A stretch of DNA of 64,000 bases from Aspidapion aeneum (GCA_963576565.1 OY755044.1:95246752-95310751); one strand, 5' to 3'; counted from the stretch's first letter, positions 32,680 to 43,795 are shown. Notes: generated by a model from the sequence alone, not told the origin. Numbers and translations are program-made.

Positions 32680-33160
32680 TCCGTGGGTAGCTTGAAAGCT
32701 TATCCTGACGGGAGTCCAAGATCTAATGGACTGACAGTTCACTGTTTCTGGGATTTCTGCTGGGATAAAACCCAATAGTCTAATCCGCAAGAAGCGCCAT
32801 CTACCAAAATACGAAAGAAATTAGAACAAGAGTAGGCGCGTAATAAACTGTTATATATCGATCGATGAACAGATCGATTAAAAAGAGAGATGACATTTGA
32901 CAGCACGTTGTCTTTTAGGTCAGATCAACGCTGATTTGAGTTTTTACCCATCTTCAAGACGTCAGCGTCCGTCAGCGGAATTTAAGCCAAATAAATAATG
33001 TTAGGTGTCAATTAGATGTTGGATCCCTGTGAGGATAAACGTAGGATGAGAGGCAAAATGGTCTAATGAACTTCGCTTTACCAATCAGTGTTCTAAAGAG
33101 TCCCGTAAGGACGAAACAGTTAACTGTCAATACTTTTTCAAGTTTATGTAGACTTATGGA
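32680..33160. mobile_element. Retrozyme-like repeat, rearranged
   Basis: Forward family sequence from CCGTGGGTAGCTTGAAAGC (about 32682), with the ribozyme block deleted (a jump from AATGGA to CTGACAG). It continues through GCGCCATCTACC and the GATCAACGCTGATTTGAG tract, then a reverse piece with a ribozyme block at 33087-33134. A further reverse scrap lies at about 33380-33440. Confidence 0.6.
33087..33134 (+). ncRNA. Hammerhead motif with one core change
   Basis: AGTGTT-CTAAAGA-GTCCCGTAAGGAC-GAAA-CAGTTAACTG-TC-AATACT. Stem III (CAG-TTAA-CTG) and stem II are perfect; the invariant G5 is A. Confidence 0.6.
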
Positions 33161-33179
33161 ACCAACCAAGGATCAAAAA

Positions 33180-33330
33180 AACATGTAAGTATGCTATTTT
33201 CACAAACTTTCATTCTACTTGTTAAAATAGACTCTCTTTATTCCAGAGGTCCTGCTAATGGCCACAAAGTGGCCGAAAGTATTCTGCCTATGACTGAATA
33301 AACGAAGATTTTTTTGCACGAAATACAAAA
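33180..33330 (+). mobile_element. PLE-like 3' fragment
   Basis: GCTAATGGCCACAAAGTGGCCGAAAGTA has a GGCCAC/GTGGCC stem followed by GAAA, resembling a decayed hammerhead, and then CTGAATAAACGAAG as in PLE tails. Confidence 0.35.
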
Positions 33331-33689
33331 TTTCTTTTTTTGCATTTCAAAAAACGTGCACGCAACCAACCCCCCCTTTGCACTTATTAGGTGTCCATTA
33401 GATCTTGGACCCCCGCGATAAGGATTTTACTTTATTCACGAAAAAAAAATAATTTTTTGGCTTTATGAGAAGAAAAAAAAGCTGTTACCGTTAAAAATGC
33501 CACATTTGAGTGGTTTTACCCAACTGCAGCACGGCAAAAGGAAGGGTTATATTTTTCGATGTGAATATGTATGTATGTATGTAAATATGTATGTTTGTGT
33601 TGCGCTAGACGCTAAACGGCTGAACCGATATTGACAAAAAAGGTGTCGTTATGCTGCTGATCCCAAAGGTGCTATAGGCTATATTTTTT

Positions 33690-34640
33690 TAAACAGAAAT
33701 CAACATAGCGGTATTTAGACGCCATTTTCTCACATGATGTAGGCTTTAAGGCATACAAATTATCTAAATTTCAGGCGATTTTATTGAAATTCCTCTAATT
33801 TGCTGTAGTTTCTTTGTAGTCCTCCCTGCTCCCACCCATCTCCCCTCCTGTCATTCCCCCCACCCTATTCAAAAACCATATTCGCATAATTTTATTAAAT
33901 ATAGCGCGATTTCAAAACTTCTTTCTGAATACGCTTTCAGATTTTTTTTCTAACACCATTTTACTAGTCCCCCCCTCCCCCCCGTCTATCCCTCTCTAAT
34001 CATCGCCCTCCTTATTAGTAATAGTTGTAGCTATACCTTTTATAAATATAGAGCAATTTCAAAAATTCACGCTTTAAGACTTTTTTTCCAACATCGTTTT
34101 ACTAGTTTCCCCCTCCCTCTCTTCTCCCCATCCTCCTTATTAGTAATAGTTGTAGCTATACCTTTCACAAATATAGAGCGATTTCAAAAATTCTTTCTGC
34201 ACACGCTTTAAGATTTTTTCCACACCATTTTACTAGTTCCCTCCTCCCTCTCCTCCCCCACTCAATTGAAGGTAACACTGTTCGCGTCCGTAGAAAATCT
34301 ACACGTACTTTTTGGGTAAAGCTAAATGAATTGTAAATGTATAGTGGTTTTTATAAGGCTGAATAAGAATTAAACCTAAAAGTTGGAAATAAAAAAGAAA
34401 TTAAATAAAAAAACACCCTAAAAAACCTGCTAAATTTACTTGTAACTACTAGTCGCAGTTGGCTACAAAATTACCCAATAACCTCATTCATGAAAATACA
34501 AAACTATATAAGTTCGTAATCGCGCTTTGGGCACCAAAACTAAAAGTTGAAGCATGTCGTACATTATAGGTATACCTATCAATTTTGTACTCAACTGTGA
34601 CTAGTAGGTAAATTTAGCAGTTAGGTGTTTTTTTATTGAA
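33690..34640. repeat. Interspersed repeat shared with 22300-22935
   Basis: Longer copy of the repeat described at 22300, with three ~125-bp internal units (CTCCTTATTAGTAATAGTTG ... TTTTACTAGTT.CCCCCTCC). The right part carries a palindromic pair around GTCGCAGTTG / CAACTGTGACTAGTAG. Confidence 0.7.
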
Positions 34641-34837
34641 TTTTTTTTTTACATAATTATGTTTTCTTGCGCTTTTTTTAACACTTAAATGTTACGGAGT
34701 CTTTTCTTTGATCCCCAAGACCAAGAAAAAGACGGTTTAAGATGAACTGGAAAGTATGCAATGTTTAACGAAAGATTTATATTTAGGCACAGAACAACTC
34801 AACTAGTTGCTTAAACTGGCTTAACAAATAACATTAC

Positions 34838-34986
34838 CTATTTCTGTTGCTAAGAAGGGAAATGTGACAATTCCAACCACTCTCCAAGCCCATTTTTTCA
34901 CTAAATACACGGGATCTAAGCTCGTTTTCCTTGCTAAAATGGACAAATCTAATACAGGCCCTTTCAAGTTGTTCAATGAGTTGTAC
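34838..34986 (-). CDS. TMEM94: TMEM94-like exon (ATPase-like cytoplasmic domain)
   Basis: Acceptor TTTTAG lies at 34987-34988 and donor GTAATG starts at 34837. Phase 0 start VQLIEQLERACIRFVHFSKE, then LRSRVFSEKMGLESGWNCHI, ending two bases into a codon. The MGLE.GWNCHISL motif is a TMEM94 hallmark within the degenerate P-type ATPase core. Confidence 0.92.
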
Positions 34987-35894
34987 CTAAAATAAAGTGT
35001 TTTCCAATATAGTTTAGTGGCTTATGGTCAAAAATCGTGTCCCGTGGGATAGTTGAGGATGATTTTTTAAAATAACCCTAGGTCGATTGGTAATAGATCA
35101 CACAATTTGAAGTCATCAGGTAGTAAGTAAATTAAAATTTTGGGTTTTTTTCCAAGGGTTTGGTCATATTTTCTATCAATCTGCCAAATTTCAGCTTTGT
35201 AGCATGTCTGGAAGTACAGGGTGTCCCAAATTGGGCACTTTTAGGGGGTTTAAGGTACTTCTAGAGGAGACAGAGAAACACTGACAACGCATTGCGAGGC
35301 TCAAATTTTAAGAAAATACTTATAGTAAAAACCGCATTTTGAAATATCGTCTCATCTTTGAGCTACGGAGGCTTTTTGAAAAGTCTCCATTTTGGAAGCG
35401 GGTCTATAATTTCGTTATTAGTGGAATTTTTTATTTAGAGTAAATTACAATTTTATAGACTTTGTCACAAGGAATTCACCCGCTAAATTAAATTTGAACT
35501 GTCACTTTTAGTTTTTGAGATATGACATAAAGTTGCATTTTTTCTTATGGAATGGCCTATATTTTAATTAATTTTCGAATTCGTCATTGAGTTCTTTTCA
35601 AAATAATGTATCATATGTCATAGTTTAATTGAGCGGTTTCGGAGATAATTAAAGTTTTTATTTTTGTCTAGTGTGCGTTGAATGACGTCATGCGCCATTA
35701 ACATGAAAGCCTTGCGGTCAAATCCTACTTCAATGCTCCTATAGTTTTGTTGTCTTATACTATGCAAATCAAGTTGGCCTTGCGTCTTGGCGTTTTGTCA
35801 TTGTTTTCAATTGTTTAAACAATTTGACATTACGCTTTGATATGAAATTATTTTGCACAAAAGCGTTCGGTTCGGTTCGGTTTTATTTTGAAAT

Positions 35895-36134
35895 ATGTAT
35901 CAAAACGATGAAAAGTATGACATGTTAAAATGTTACTGGGAAAGTAATGATAATCGACAGGACGCTGGAAACTTATATCTTCAAAGGTATCCCGAACGAA
36001 GACAACCGTATATGGATATATTTCCAAAATTGAAAAGGAACCTTGTTCAGTATGGCTCTTTTTCAAAATCGCAGGCCAAAATATATGACGTTAGGAGGGA
36101 CCGTGATTTAGAGGACATAGGCATTATTAGTTAG
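35895..36134 (+). pseudogene. HTH N-terminal fragment of a transposase (DUF4817-like)
   Basis: 79 codons with DMLKCYWESNDNRQDAGNLY, LQRYPERRQPYMDIFPKL and YGSFSK. This fits the pattern 'YGEANGNARAA..LYQERFPNRR.P....F..L.Q.L.ETGSF' of the DUF4817-type helix-turn-helix found at the start of insect transposon proteins. The catalytic domain is missing, and the nested T1 element begins shortly after the stop. Confidence 0.65.
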
Positions 36135-36149
36135 TAGGTTGGTTGTTAT

Positions 36150-36862
36150 TAGCTCACACTACTACTATAAGTAGTGTGAGCTATGGTGATCCTAATTTTT
36201 TCGAGAAAAAAAAGTTGCTCCGATTTCAAAAATTTTTATATATCTTTGCGTTTCAGATGATTTTGAAACTTTTTTGTTTTGCTGTCTGTCTGTCTGTCTG
36301 TATGTCTGTCTGTCTGTCTGTCTGTCTGTATGTCTGTCTGTAACGACCAACCCGCATAACTCAAAAACCGCTTGTCCGATTTTAATGAAATTTGGTACCT
36401 AAGTTGGGTCTTAGGCCGTGATGGTCCCATTTAAAAATGAACAAAATCCACCGAACGCAAGCCAAATAAAAGGGTGGGGGTAGATTCCAAAAATTAGAGT
36501 TTATGTGAAAATATGGCGTGTGTGATATCAAACGAAAGGTAATTAAGTCTGGAGTTAAAAAAAATGAATTTTAGTTTATTTTTAAAAAAAGGGTGGGGGT
36601 AGATGTCAAAAATTAGAGTTTAAGTGAAAATATGGCGTGTGTGATATCAAACGAAAGATAATTGAGTCTGGAGTTAAACAAAATACATTTTAGTTTTTTT
36701 TCAAAAGGGTGGGGGGTAGATTCAAAAAATTTGAGTTTAAGTCAAAACATGGCTTGTGTGGTATCAAACGAAAGGTAATTGAGTCTGGAGTTGAATAAAA
36801 TATATTTCAGTTTTTGATTATATTAGCTCACACTATAACTATAGTACCTAGTGTGAGCTTAG
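36150..36862. mobile_element. TIR family 'T1' copy B, nested in the mariner-like element
   Basis: Ends AGCTCACACTAC / GTAGTGTGAGCT-type inverted repeats at both sides. It has three ~115-bp internal units (AAAGGGTGGGGGTAGA ... CAAACGAAAGGTAATT). A (CTGT)n run lies at 36283-36342. Confidence 0.8.
36283..36342. repeat. (CTGT)n microsatellite
   Basis: About 60 bp of CTGT repeats with occasional CTGTATGT, inside T1 copy B. The equivalent position in copy C has (CAGA)n at 63613-63640. Confidence 0.9.
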
Positions 36863-37515
36863 GTGCCCATAGATTGGCAGAGTATTTTTTCTGTTGATCT
36901 ATGACGCAATGATTATTAATAATTTCGAATTTCTATTGAGTCTGTAATTTTTGTTTTTTTTTATAACTAGGCTTTGAGGGCCATCAGCTGAATTATAATT
37001 TTTCCAAACCAGGCTTACTATATTTTTGACTGTGTAAAATAATACAAATATTGGAGTGCCTAGAAATAAGTGAAAAAAGCTAAATATCTCCTAAACTGCT
37101 CAATCAAACTATGACATATAATACATCATTTTGAAAAGAATTCAATGACAAATTCGAAAATTAATTAAAATATAAGCCATTCCATAAGAAAAAATGCAAC
37201 TTTATGTCATATCTCAAAAACTAAAAGTGACAGTTAAAATATAATTTAGCTGGTGAATTCCTCGTAACAAAGTCTATAAAACTGCAATTTACTCTAAATC
37301 AAAATTTCCACTAATAACGAAGTTATAGACCCCCTTCAAAAATGCAGACTTTTCAAAAAGCCCTCGTAGCTCAAAGACGAGACGATATTTCAAAATGCGG
37401 TTTTCACTATAAATCTCCCTTGAAATTTGAGCCTCGCAATGCGTGGTTCAGTTTTTCTCTGTCTCCCCTAGAAGTACCTTAAACCCCCTAAAAGTGCCCA
37501 ATTTGGAACACCCTG

Positions 37516-38018
37516 TACAGTAGAATTTTGGTGATCTATACATGAGTGAGTGAGTGGCAATTTCGACGTTTTTTGAAATTTCGAAACTACCATGAAACTT
37601 GGAGGGGTTGTTAACTCTATGAAGATCTACGAGTGTGCAAGGGTTGAGTTTCGTAGTTCATTGCTGAAATGTTTCAAGAAAAGATAGTACAGCAATTGCG
37701 CGAACTTTGTCGGGCACTACCGTGCCCTCAGATTTTTTCAAAATGTGTTTTTAAAAATATAGAAATAAACAAAATTACAATCTTAAATATCGTAAGCGAC
37801 GAATTGTCCCCGCGGCAAATCGAACCGCGGCAAATTGTCCCCACGGCGAATTGTCCCATCCCCATGTTAAATAACGCGAGAGATTAAATCTTGCCTCTCT
37901 CATTTCCTGTCTAGCTCTACATGTCAATGTATTTAACGATGAAAATTTGACAAAACGTCACAACTCATTTGTCATTACAGAACGAGTTTTGGTTTAAGTT
38001 TAGTGTATCGAATATTAC
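37516..38018. other. Intron; host repeat of the mariner-like insertion, then unassigned
   Basis: 37516-37690 continues the repeat interrupted at 35216 (match to 6465-6690, inverted). 37795-37865 has GCAAAT(C/T)G and CGGCAAATTGTCCC short repeats. No coding sequence. Confidence 0.5.
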
Positions 38019-38146
38019 CATGTCGTTTAAGGCTTGATACTGCATTGTCACCATGCCAATAAATATTTGGTTACATAGCATTTGAAAACAATCTTCTGCA
38101 TCGGAGTTATTTATCTCCTGAACATCATCATTGTGTAAGGAGGAGT
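38019..38146 (-). CDS. TMEM94: TMEM94-like exon
   Basis: Acceptor ATTTTAG lies at 38147-38148 and donor GTAATA starts at 38018. It begins with two bases of a split Asp codon (DSSLHNDDVQEINNSDAED), then CFQMLCNQIFIGMVTMQYQA, ending in phase 0 at LNDM. The EDC.Q.L..QIF.GMV..QYQA pattern matches TMEM94, and the following exon continues VQLIEQL without a gap. Confidence 0.9.
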
Positions 38147-38314
38147 CTAAAATTAAAAAAGCAAGACAAAAATTAAAATACCTAATAATTATATTTGACC
38201 CGACACTCGAACGGAAAAAAAAGGAAAGTGTTTAGAAGTCCAAACTTTATAAATTATTATTATTACTATTATAGGCTTTTATTGTTGAAAGATTGATACA
38301 TTTTACAAAAGTAA

Positions 38315-39930
38315 ATAAACTAAGATAATACTAAATTCGGCGTAGCCTAGAGCTAGAGACCCTGTATGTATGACATATTTTTATTAAAGAGAGATGCGAC
38401 AAACCCATCAGAGTCACTGGAATTAACATTGATGGGTTGTGTTTTTTTCTTGCCAAATTCATTGGCGTTTCACTAAAATAATTTAAATGGTCAGAAGTGC
38501 AGCCAAGGCCAACACAAAAATAGAGGCCACGACCCTGAAAAAATCAGCTGTTCTCCCGGGGCTGAATTTTACATTGGGTCTTATGGGAGGTCAGACGTTT
38601 TTTTATGATATTTTCAAAATGGCACTACAGATTTCCGCAAAATTTCAGTGAAATATTCTCAGACACCATCCCGATATTCCACCAAAGGTTTGTAAGGAAG
38701 CAACATGATTAAAAGGTTAAAATCTTCAAAATTTAGCATTCCTTATTTTGAATTCAAATTACCCGCCATGTACCACATGCCAACTGTTATATTTGACATG
38801 TATTTGACTTTGTCATATGTGATTGTCACATTCGCTTCTGCTTTAAACTTAATTTTTGTGTGAGCTAATCAAGCGGCTATGAAAAATTAGGGCTTACTAT
38901 ACATTTAAAAAAAATTGTTCTGCCAGAATAAAGTAAAAACAATCTCAAAAACGGCTTTATTAAAAAAAAAATCAAATATCAATGAACCGTTATTCCAACT
39001 TGAATATTTTAAAGACAATCAGCTGTGACGTAAAAAAAAAAATCAGCCCCGGATGTGACGTCAACAAAGTGGAGGATCGTGGCCCGTCCATTTTGATAGC
39101 CCTGAAGTAAATAAACTAAGACAAGGCCAACACAAAAATAGAGGCCACGACCCTGAAAAAATCAGCTGTTCTCCCGGGGCTGAATTTTACATTGGGTCTT
39201 ATGGGAGGTCAGACGTTTTTTTATGATATTTTCAAAATGGCACTACAGATTTCCGTAAAATTTTAGAGAAATATTCTCAGACACCATCCCGATATTCCAC
39301 CAAAGGTTTGTAAGGAAGCAACATGATTAAAAGGTTAAAATCTTCAAGATTTAGCATTCCTTATTTTGAATTCAAATTACCCGCCATGTACCACATGCCA
39401 ACTGTTATATTTGACATATATTTGACTTTGTCATATGTGATTGTCACATTCGCTTCTGCTTTAAACTTAATTTTTGTGTGGGCTTATGAAGCGGCTATGA
39501 AAAATTAGGGCTTCCAATACATTTAAAAAAAATTGTTCTGCCAGAATAAAGTAAAAACAATCTCAAAAACGGCTTTATTTTTAAAAAAATCAAATATCCA
39601 TGAACCGTCATTTCAACTTCAATATTTTAAAGACAATCAGCTGTGTCGTAATGTGACCATCAAAAAAAAAATCAGCCCCGGATGTGACGTCAATAAAGTG
39701 GAGGATCGTGGCCCGTCCATTTTGATAGCCCTGACTAAGATAATACTAAATTCGGCGTAGCCTAGAGCTAGAGACCCTGTATGTATGACATATTTTTATT
39801 AAAGAGAGATGCGACAAACCCATCAAAGTCACTGAAATTAACATTGATGGGTTGTGTTTTTTTCTTGCCAAATTCATTGGCGTTTCACTAAAATAATTTA
39901 AATGGTCAGAAGTGAGTGACATCAATCATC
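38315..39930. repeat. Nested direct duplication (A-B-B-A)
   Basis: Segment A (about 38325-38495, again 39737-39915; landmark TAGCCTAGAGCTAGAGACCC) and segment B (about 38507-39107, again 39123-39735; landmark AGAGGCCACGACCCTG) occur in the same orientation. AAGTAAATAAACTAAGA at the A start recurs at the B-B junction, suggesting tandem duplication with later deletions. Confidence 0.7.
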
Positions 39931-40152
39931 ATGCAGTATATAAACAAACATGTTTGTCGGTCACCCCCTGTATAGGTTTTGTTATAAAACGTTTATTTTT
40001 ATTTTCCAACGCTTATGAATTAACAAGGACAGAAGGTGCGTCTCTCTCTCTAAACATCGCCAGAGTATAGAGGACCGATATTTTCATCCTTTGATTTTGA
40101 CTTAAATAAATTTGACTTTGAAGAGTTTGTCATGTCTCTATATCTTTAAAAT

Positions 40153-41068
40153 GGCTCTGGAACGAAATAGCGATGTACAAAATAGCGAGTATTAAAATAG
40201 CGGTATCGAAATAGCGACAATCAAAATAGCGATGTAATGAAAGGGCGACTATCAAAATAGCGATGTAATAAAATGGCGATATAACAAAATAGCGATTGTA
40301 ACACAATAGCGATGTAACAAAATAGCGATTGTAACACAATAGCGATGTAACAAAATAGCGATGTAACAAAATAGCGACTATCAAAATAGCGATGTAACAA
40401 AATCGCGACTATCAAAACAGCGATGTAACAAAATAGCGATTATCAAAATAGCGATATTTTGGTTCAATTTTGGCATATAGTTCGACAAAGGGGTTTTTTC
40501 CAACAATTTTTTTCAAAAAAAAAAAACTTCCCTGACTTCTTTCTCGGGATCCTAGAGGGTGTGAATCTGAACCGAACCGAACCAGCATATTTAAAAAAAA
40601 ACTCTCCAGACTTCTTTTCCGGGATCCTAGAAAATGTGAATCCGAACCGAACCAAACTAAACCGAATTCGGTTCAGTTTGGTTCGGTTCGGTTTGGTTCG
40701 GTTCGAATTCACACCCTCTAGGATCCCGGAAAACAAGCCAGGGAAGTTTTTTTTTTGAAAAAATTTGTTAGAAAGAAAAGCTGGTATAGTCAAAATACCG
40801 CTAGGATATAATAGCGCATTTCGGTTCGATTCAGTTTGGTTTGATTCGGTATTTTGATACATCGCTATTTTGATTGTCGCTATTTTGATTGTCGTTATTT
40901 TGATATATCGCTATTTTGATTGTCGCTATTTTGATTCATCGCTATTTTGATATGTCGCTGTTTTGTTACAAACGCTATTTTGATACATCGCTATTTTGAT
41001 AGTCGCAATTTCATTACTCGCTATTTCGTACGTCGCTATTTTGTACATCGCTATTTCGTTCCAGAGCC
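40153..41068. mobile_element. FB-type foldback with AAATAGCGA tandem-repeat arms, copy 1
   Basis: GGCTCTGGAACGAAATAGCG at the left end is perfectly inverted at the right. Each arm is a degenerate array of ~17-19-bp units containing AAAATAGCGA plus a variable spacer (ATGTAAC, CTATC, TTGTAAC). The core (40459-40860) is itself inverted and rich in CCGAACCGAACC. A perfect 9-bp duplication CTTTAAAAT flanks it (40144-40152, 41069-41077). Apparent open frames here are repeat artefacts. Confidence 0.85.
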
Positions 41069-41109
41069 CTTTAAAATATGTCATACATACAGGGTCTCTC
41101 TCTAACCTT

Positions 41110-42076
41110 CGCCATTTTCTTTACAATAAAGACGCTGAAACTACAGTTTTTTACAGGGACAGTAATAAGGTAAACCAAATAGTAATATAAAAAATTAAAA
41201 ACTATTAAAAACACAGACCACTCGACTGTAAAAACAAGTAAAATTAAATTCGGTAATTTGCTGCTACTGGAATCAACTAAATATAATACTAAGTAAGCAG
41301 TTGTATTTTAAAGTATTTTTTAAATTTATTCAAATCAAATAGTTTGATTGTTCACAGTTTCCGGTGTTTCGTTGAAAATTGTTATATTATCACAAAGAAT
41401 GGTTTTTTGCCGAAGTTTGGAATTAAATTATTGTTATTTCTTGTTTGATTTGTGCGATGTGTTTTGTGTGGGTTAAGAAAATTGATTGTTTTTTATGTGT
41501 ATTAATAGAATGAAGTAAGATATCTAATTTTAAATGATGCAGATTTTGAAGATCAAGATAACCAACAGGTGTGTAAATGAAGCGCTCGCGGGAAAAAATA
41601 TAAAAGTCCACAAAAGAAACTAGGCAGTATACCGACTTTTTGATTTCATACTACTTTTTTGGAGTATTTAAGGCAGTCGGTGATAAAACAAAATATTACT
41701 TTAATAAGGTCAAAGGAGTTATAAATGGCTAATTGCAAACTACTAGGGCTGTGTGACAAATACGGACTTTTTTTGTTAATTAGCCACAATTTTCAGTTAA
41801 AAAGATGATAGTCCACGAGAAGATCGTTGTTCTAAAATTACCGGAAAAAATAGAAATGGTAATTTTATTATTATTATTATTATATATTTTTCTTCTTATG
41901 AGCATTAATCTTTTTTCGCGACAACTTCTTGAAACCTCTCCTGTCATTGATTATCTTTTTTCTCGCACTTTTTTATTAAAAAAAACAATTTTTCGAAATA
42001 ATTTTTTTTTAATTAAAATAATACCTTCTTTAGAGATTACTGCGCGGGCTAAGAAGGTAAAAATCTCAAATCGTAC
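41110..42076. other. Intron, no recognised feature
   Basis: AT-rich, with no repeat shared elsewhere in the window and no convincing frame. It may be original intron sequence. Confidence 0.5.
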
Positions 42077-42231
42077 CTGTACTAAAAAATTGCGGTGGGA
42101 CAATACTTTTATAGTCGTGGTGTGTAGGAGTTGGGGTTGGACTTCTATGGTAAGAACATACGTTTCTGCTATCGCTTGGTAATTCTAAATAGGCGTCACA
42201 TAATTTTTCGGGAAACGGTCTAGGAAGAGGC
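42077..42231 (-). CDS. TMEM94: TMEM94-like exon (variable loop)
   Basis: Acceptor AATTTTAG lies at 42232-42233 and donor GTACGA starts at 42076. It begins with one base completing Arg (RPLPRPFPEKLCDAYLELPS), then SPTPTPTHHDYKSIVPP, ending one base into the Asp codon of the next exon. Sequence conservation is low, but position, both split-codon phases and the open frame fit. An FB foldback lies only 71 bp from its acceptor. Confidence 0.8.
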
Positions 42232-42302
42232 CTAAAATTACAAAAATGTTTTGATGAAAATTGAATATAATTATGGAGTTAATAAATAAAGGTGTCTAAT
42301 TG

Positions 42303-43001
42303 GGCTCCGGAACGAAATAGCGATGTACAAAATAGCGGGTATTAAAATAGCGGTATCGAAATAGCGGTATCGAAATAGCGAGAATCAAAATAGCAAGGTA
42401 ATGAAAGAGCGACTATCAAAATAGCGATGTAACAAAATAGCGATTGTAACAAACTAGCGACTATCAAAATAACGATGTAACAAAATAGCGACTATCGAAA
42501 TAGCGATTGTTACATCGCTAACTAATAGCGACTCAGCATATTAAAAAAAAAACTTCCCTGACTTCTTTTCCGGTATCCTACAGAATGTGAATCCGAACCG
42601 AACCGAATTCGGTTCGGTTCAGTTCGGTTTGATTCGGACTTTTAGGATCCCGGGAAAGATGTCAGAGAAGTTTTCTTTTTGAAGAAATATGCTGATTCGG
42701 TTCGGTTCAGTTCAGTTTGGATTTACACCCTCTAGGATCTCGGGAAAGCAGCCATGCGCTATTTTGTGTTTTGATACATCACTATTTTGATTGTCGCTAT
42801 TTTGATACATCGCTATTTTGGTTGTCGCTATTTTGATAATCGCTATATTGACACATCGCTATATTGATATGTCGCTCTTTTGTTACAAATGCTATTTTGA
42901 TACATCGCTATTTTGATAGTCGCTCTTTCATTACTTCGCTCTTTCGATAGTCGCCATTTCATTACTCGCCATTTCGTACGTCGCTATTTTGTTCCGGAGC
43001 C
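42303..43001. mobile_element. FB-type foldback with AAATAGCGA arms, copy 2
   Basis: Ends GGCTCCGGAACGAAATAGCG / inverted GCTATTTTGTTCCGGAGCC. It has the same unit structure and CCGAACCGAATTCGGTTCGG core as copy 1, but shorter and more diverged. A 9-bp duplication flanks it with one mismatch (GTCTAATTG 42294-42302, GCCTAATTG 43002-43010). Confidence 0.82.
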
Positions 43002-43224
43002 GCCTAATTGATACAAATTTTACTGCCGGCGCAGCAATGGCTAGAGAAGGTATGGTTTTCAGTGAAGTCTTTCCGTGCGTGTGTAACACGACAGCTCCTA
43101 AACCGCTAAACCCATTTTCATGAAATAAGGTAAAATAGTGTAAAAACTGTTAAGAGCTGATTAGATTTTGGTCAAACTCCATTAATGCTAATTGCTAATT
43201 ACAGTTTTTTGACAGTTTAAAAAT

Positions 43225-43795
43225 TGACAGTATGCGTCTGAGCATCGTATCAATCAAACAAGTTTCGTGGCTAATCGGGTAAAAAGGAGTTTTTGTTTCT
43301 CTCAAATTTTTCCGTGGGTAGCTTGAAAGTTTAACCTCACTGGAGTTCAAGATCTAATGGACACCTAATAAGTGTTGATAGTTAACTGTTTCGTCCTTAT
43401 GGGACTCCTCAGAACACTGCTTGGTTAATGTGACACGCTTGCGAAGTTAATTAGACGGTTTTGTCTCTAATATGTGTGTATCTAGATAGTGAGAAAACTC
43501 TCGCAAGAAGCGCCATCTACCGAGATACGAGAGAAACTAAATCAAAAGCAAGCGAAAATAAACTGCTATACACATAGATCAATGAAAAGATCGATTGCAA
43601 ATGAAAAGAAACAAACCATCCATGACTCACGACAGCTCTTCTGCCTTTCAGGTCAGATCAACGCTGATTGCGTTTTTACCCGCCATCAGACACGTGAGCG
43701 TCAATCAGAGTTATTAAGCCAAATAATACTAACAAACGTAAAATTTAGTACCCGTGAATTTAAAAATCAAACAAGTTTCGTGGCTAATCGGGTAA
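43225..43795 (-). mobile_element. Retrozyme-like repeat, single forward copy
   Basis: Runs from ATCAAACAAGTTTCGTGGC (43252) through CTCACTGGAGTTCAAGATC, the ribozyme block and GCGCCATCTACCGAGATACG. It ends with the start of a second monomer (AAACGTAAAATTTAGTACCC... CAAGTTTCGTGGCTAATCGG, about 43735-43793). It is thus slightly more than one unit long, as expected for a tandem-type element. Confidence 0.72.
43371..43418 (-). ncRNA. Hammerhead ribozyme, type I, canonical core
   Basis: Minus strand: AGUGUU, CUGAGGA, GUCCCAUAAGGAC, GAAA, CAGUUAACUA, UC, AACACU. Stems I and II are perfect; stem III has one C.A mismatch. Core complete. Sense to TMEM94. Confidence 0.8.

Larger units (their letters stand above)
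35217..37515. mobile_element. Tc1/mariner-like transposon, TA target duplication
   Basis: Terminal inverted repeats: CAGGGTGTCCCAAATTGGGC at the left is mirrored at the right, and homology continues inward for about 400 bp on each side (35217-35620, 37135-37515). TA flanks both ends. The same host repeat without the insertion is present near 6690, giving the uninterrupted site AAGTACAGTAGAAT. It contains a helix-turn-helix frame and a nested T1 element (36150-36862). Confidence 0.8.

Noticed and set aside
36143..36430. Open frames rich in Cys/Val/Ser or Asp/Thr repeats
   Set aside because: They are translations of the (CTGT)n microsatellite in T1 copy B.
40221..40862. Several 60-130 codon frames on both strands
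   Set aside because: Periodic amino-acid patterns arise from the AAATAGCGA and CCGAACC repeats; not genes.
40130..41100. CRISPR-like array of short repeats with variable spacers
   Set aside because: Units are ~18 bp, spacers are 5-9 bp and drift gradually, both arms are inverted copies, and 9-bp target duplications flank the whole. It is a foldback element in a eukaryotic intron.
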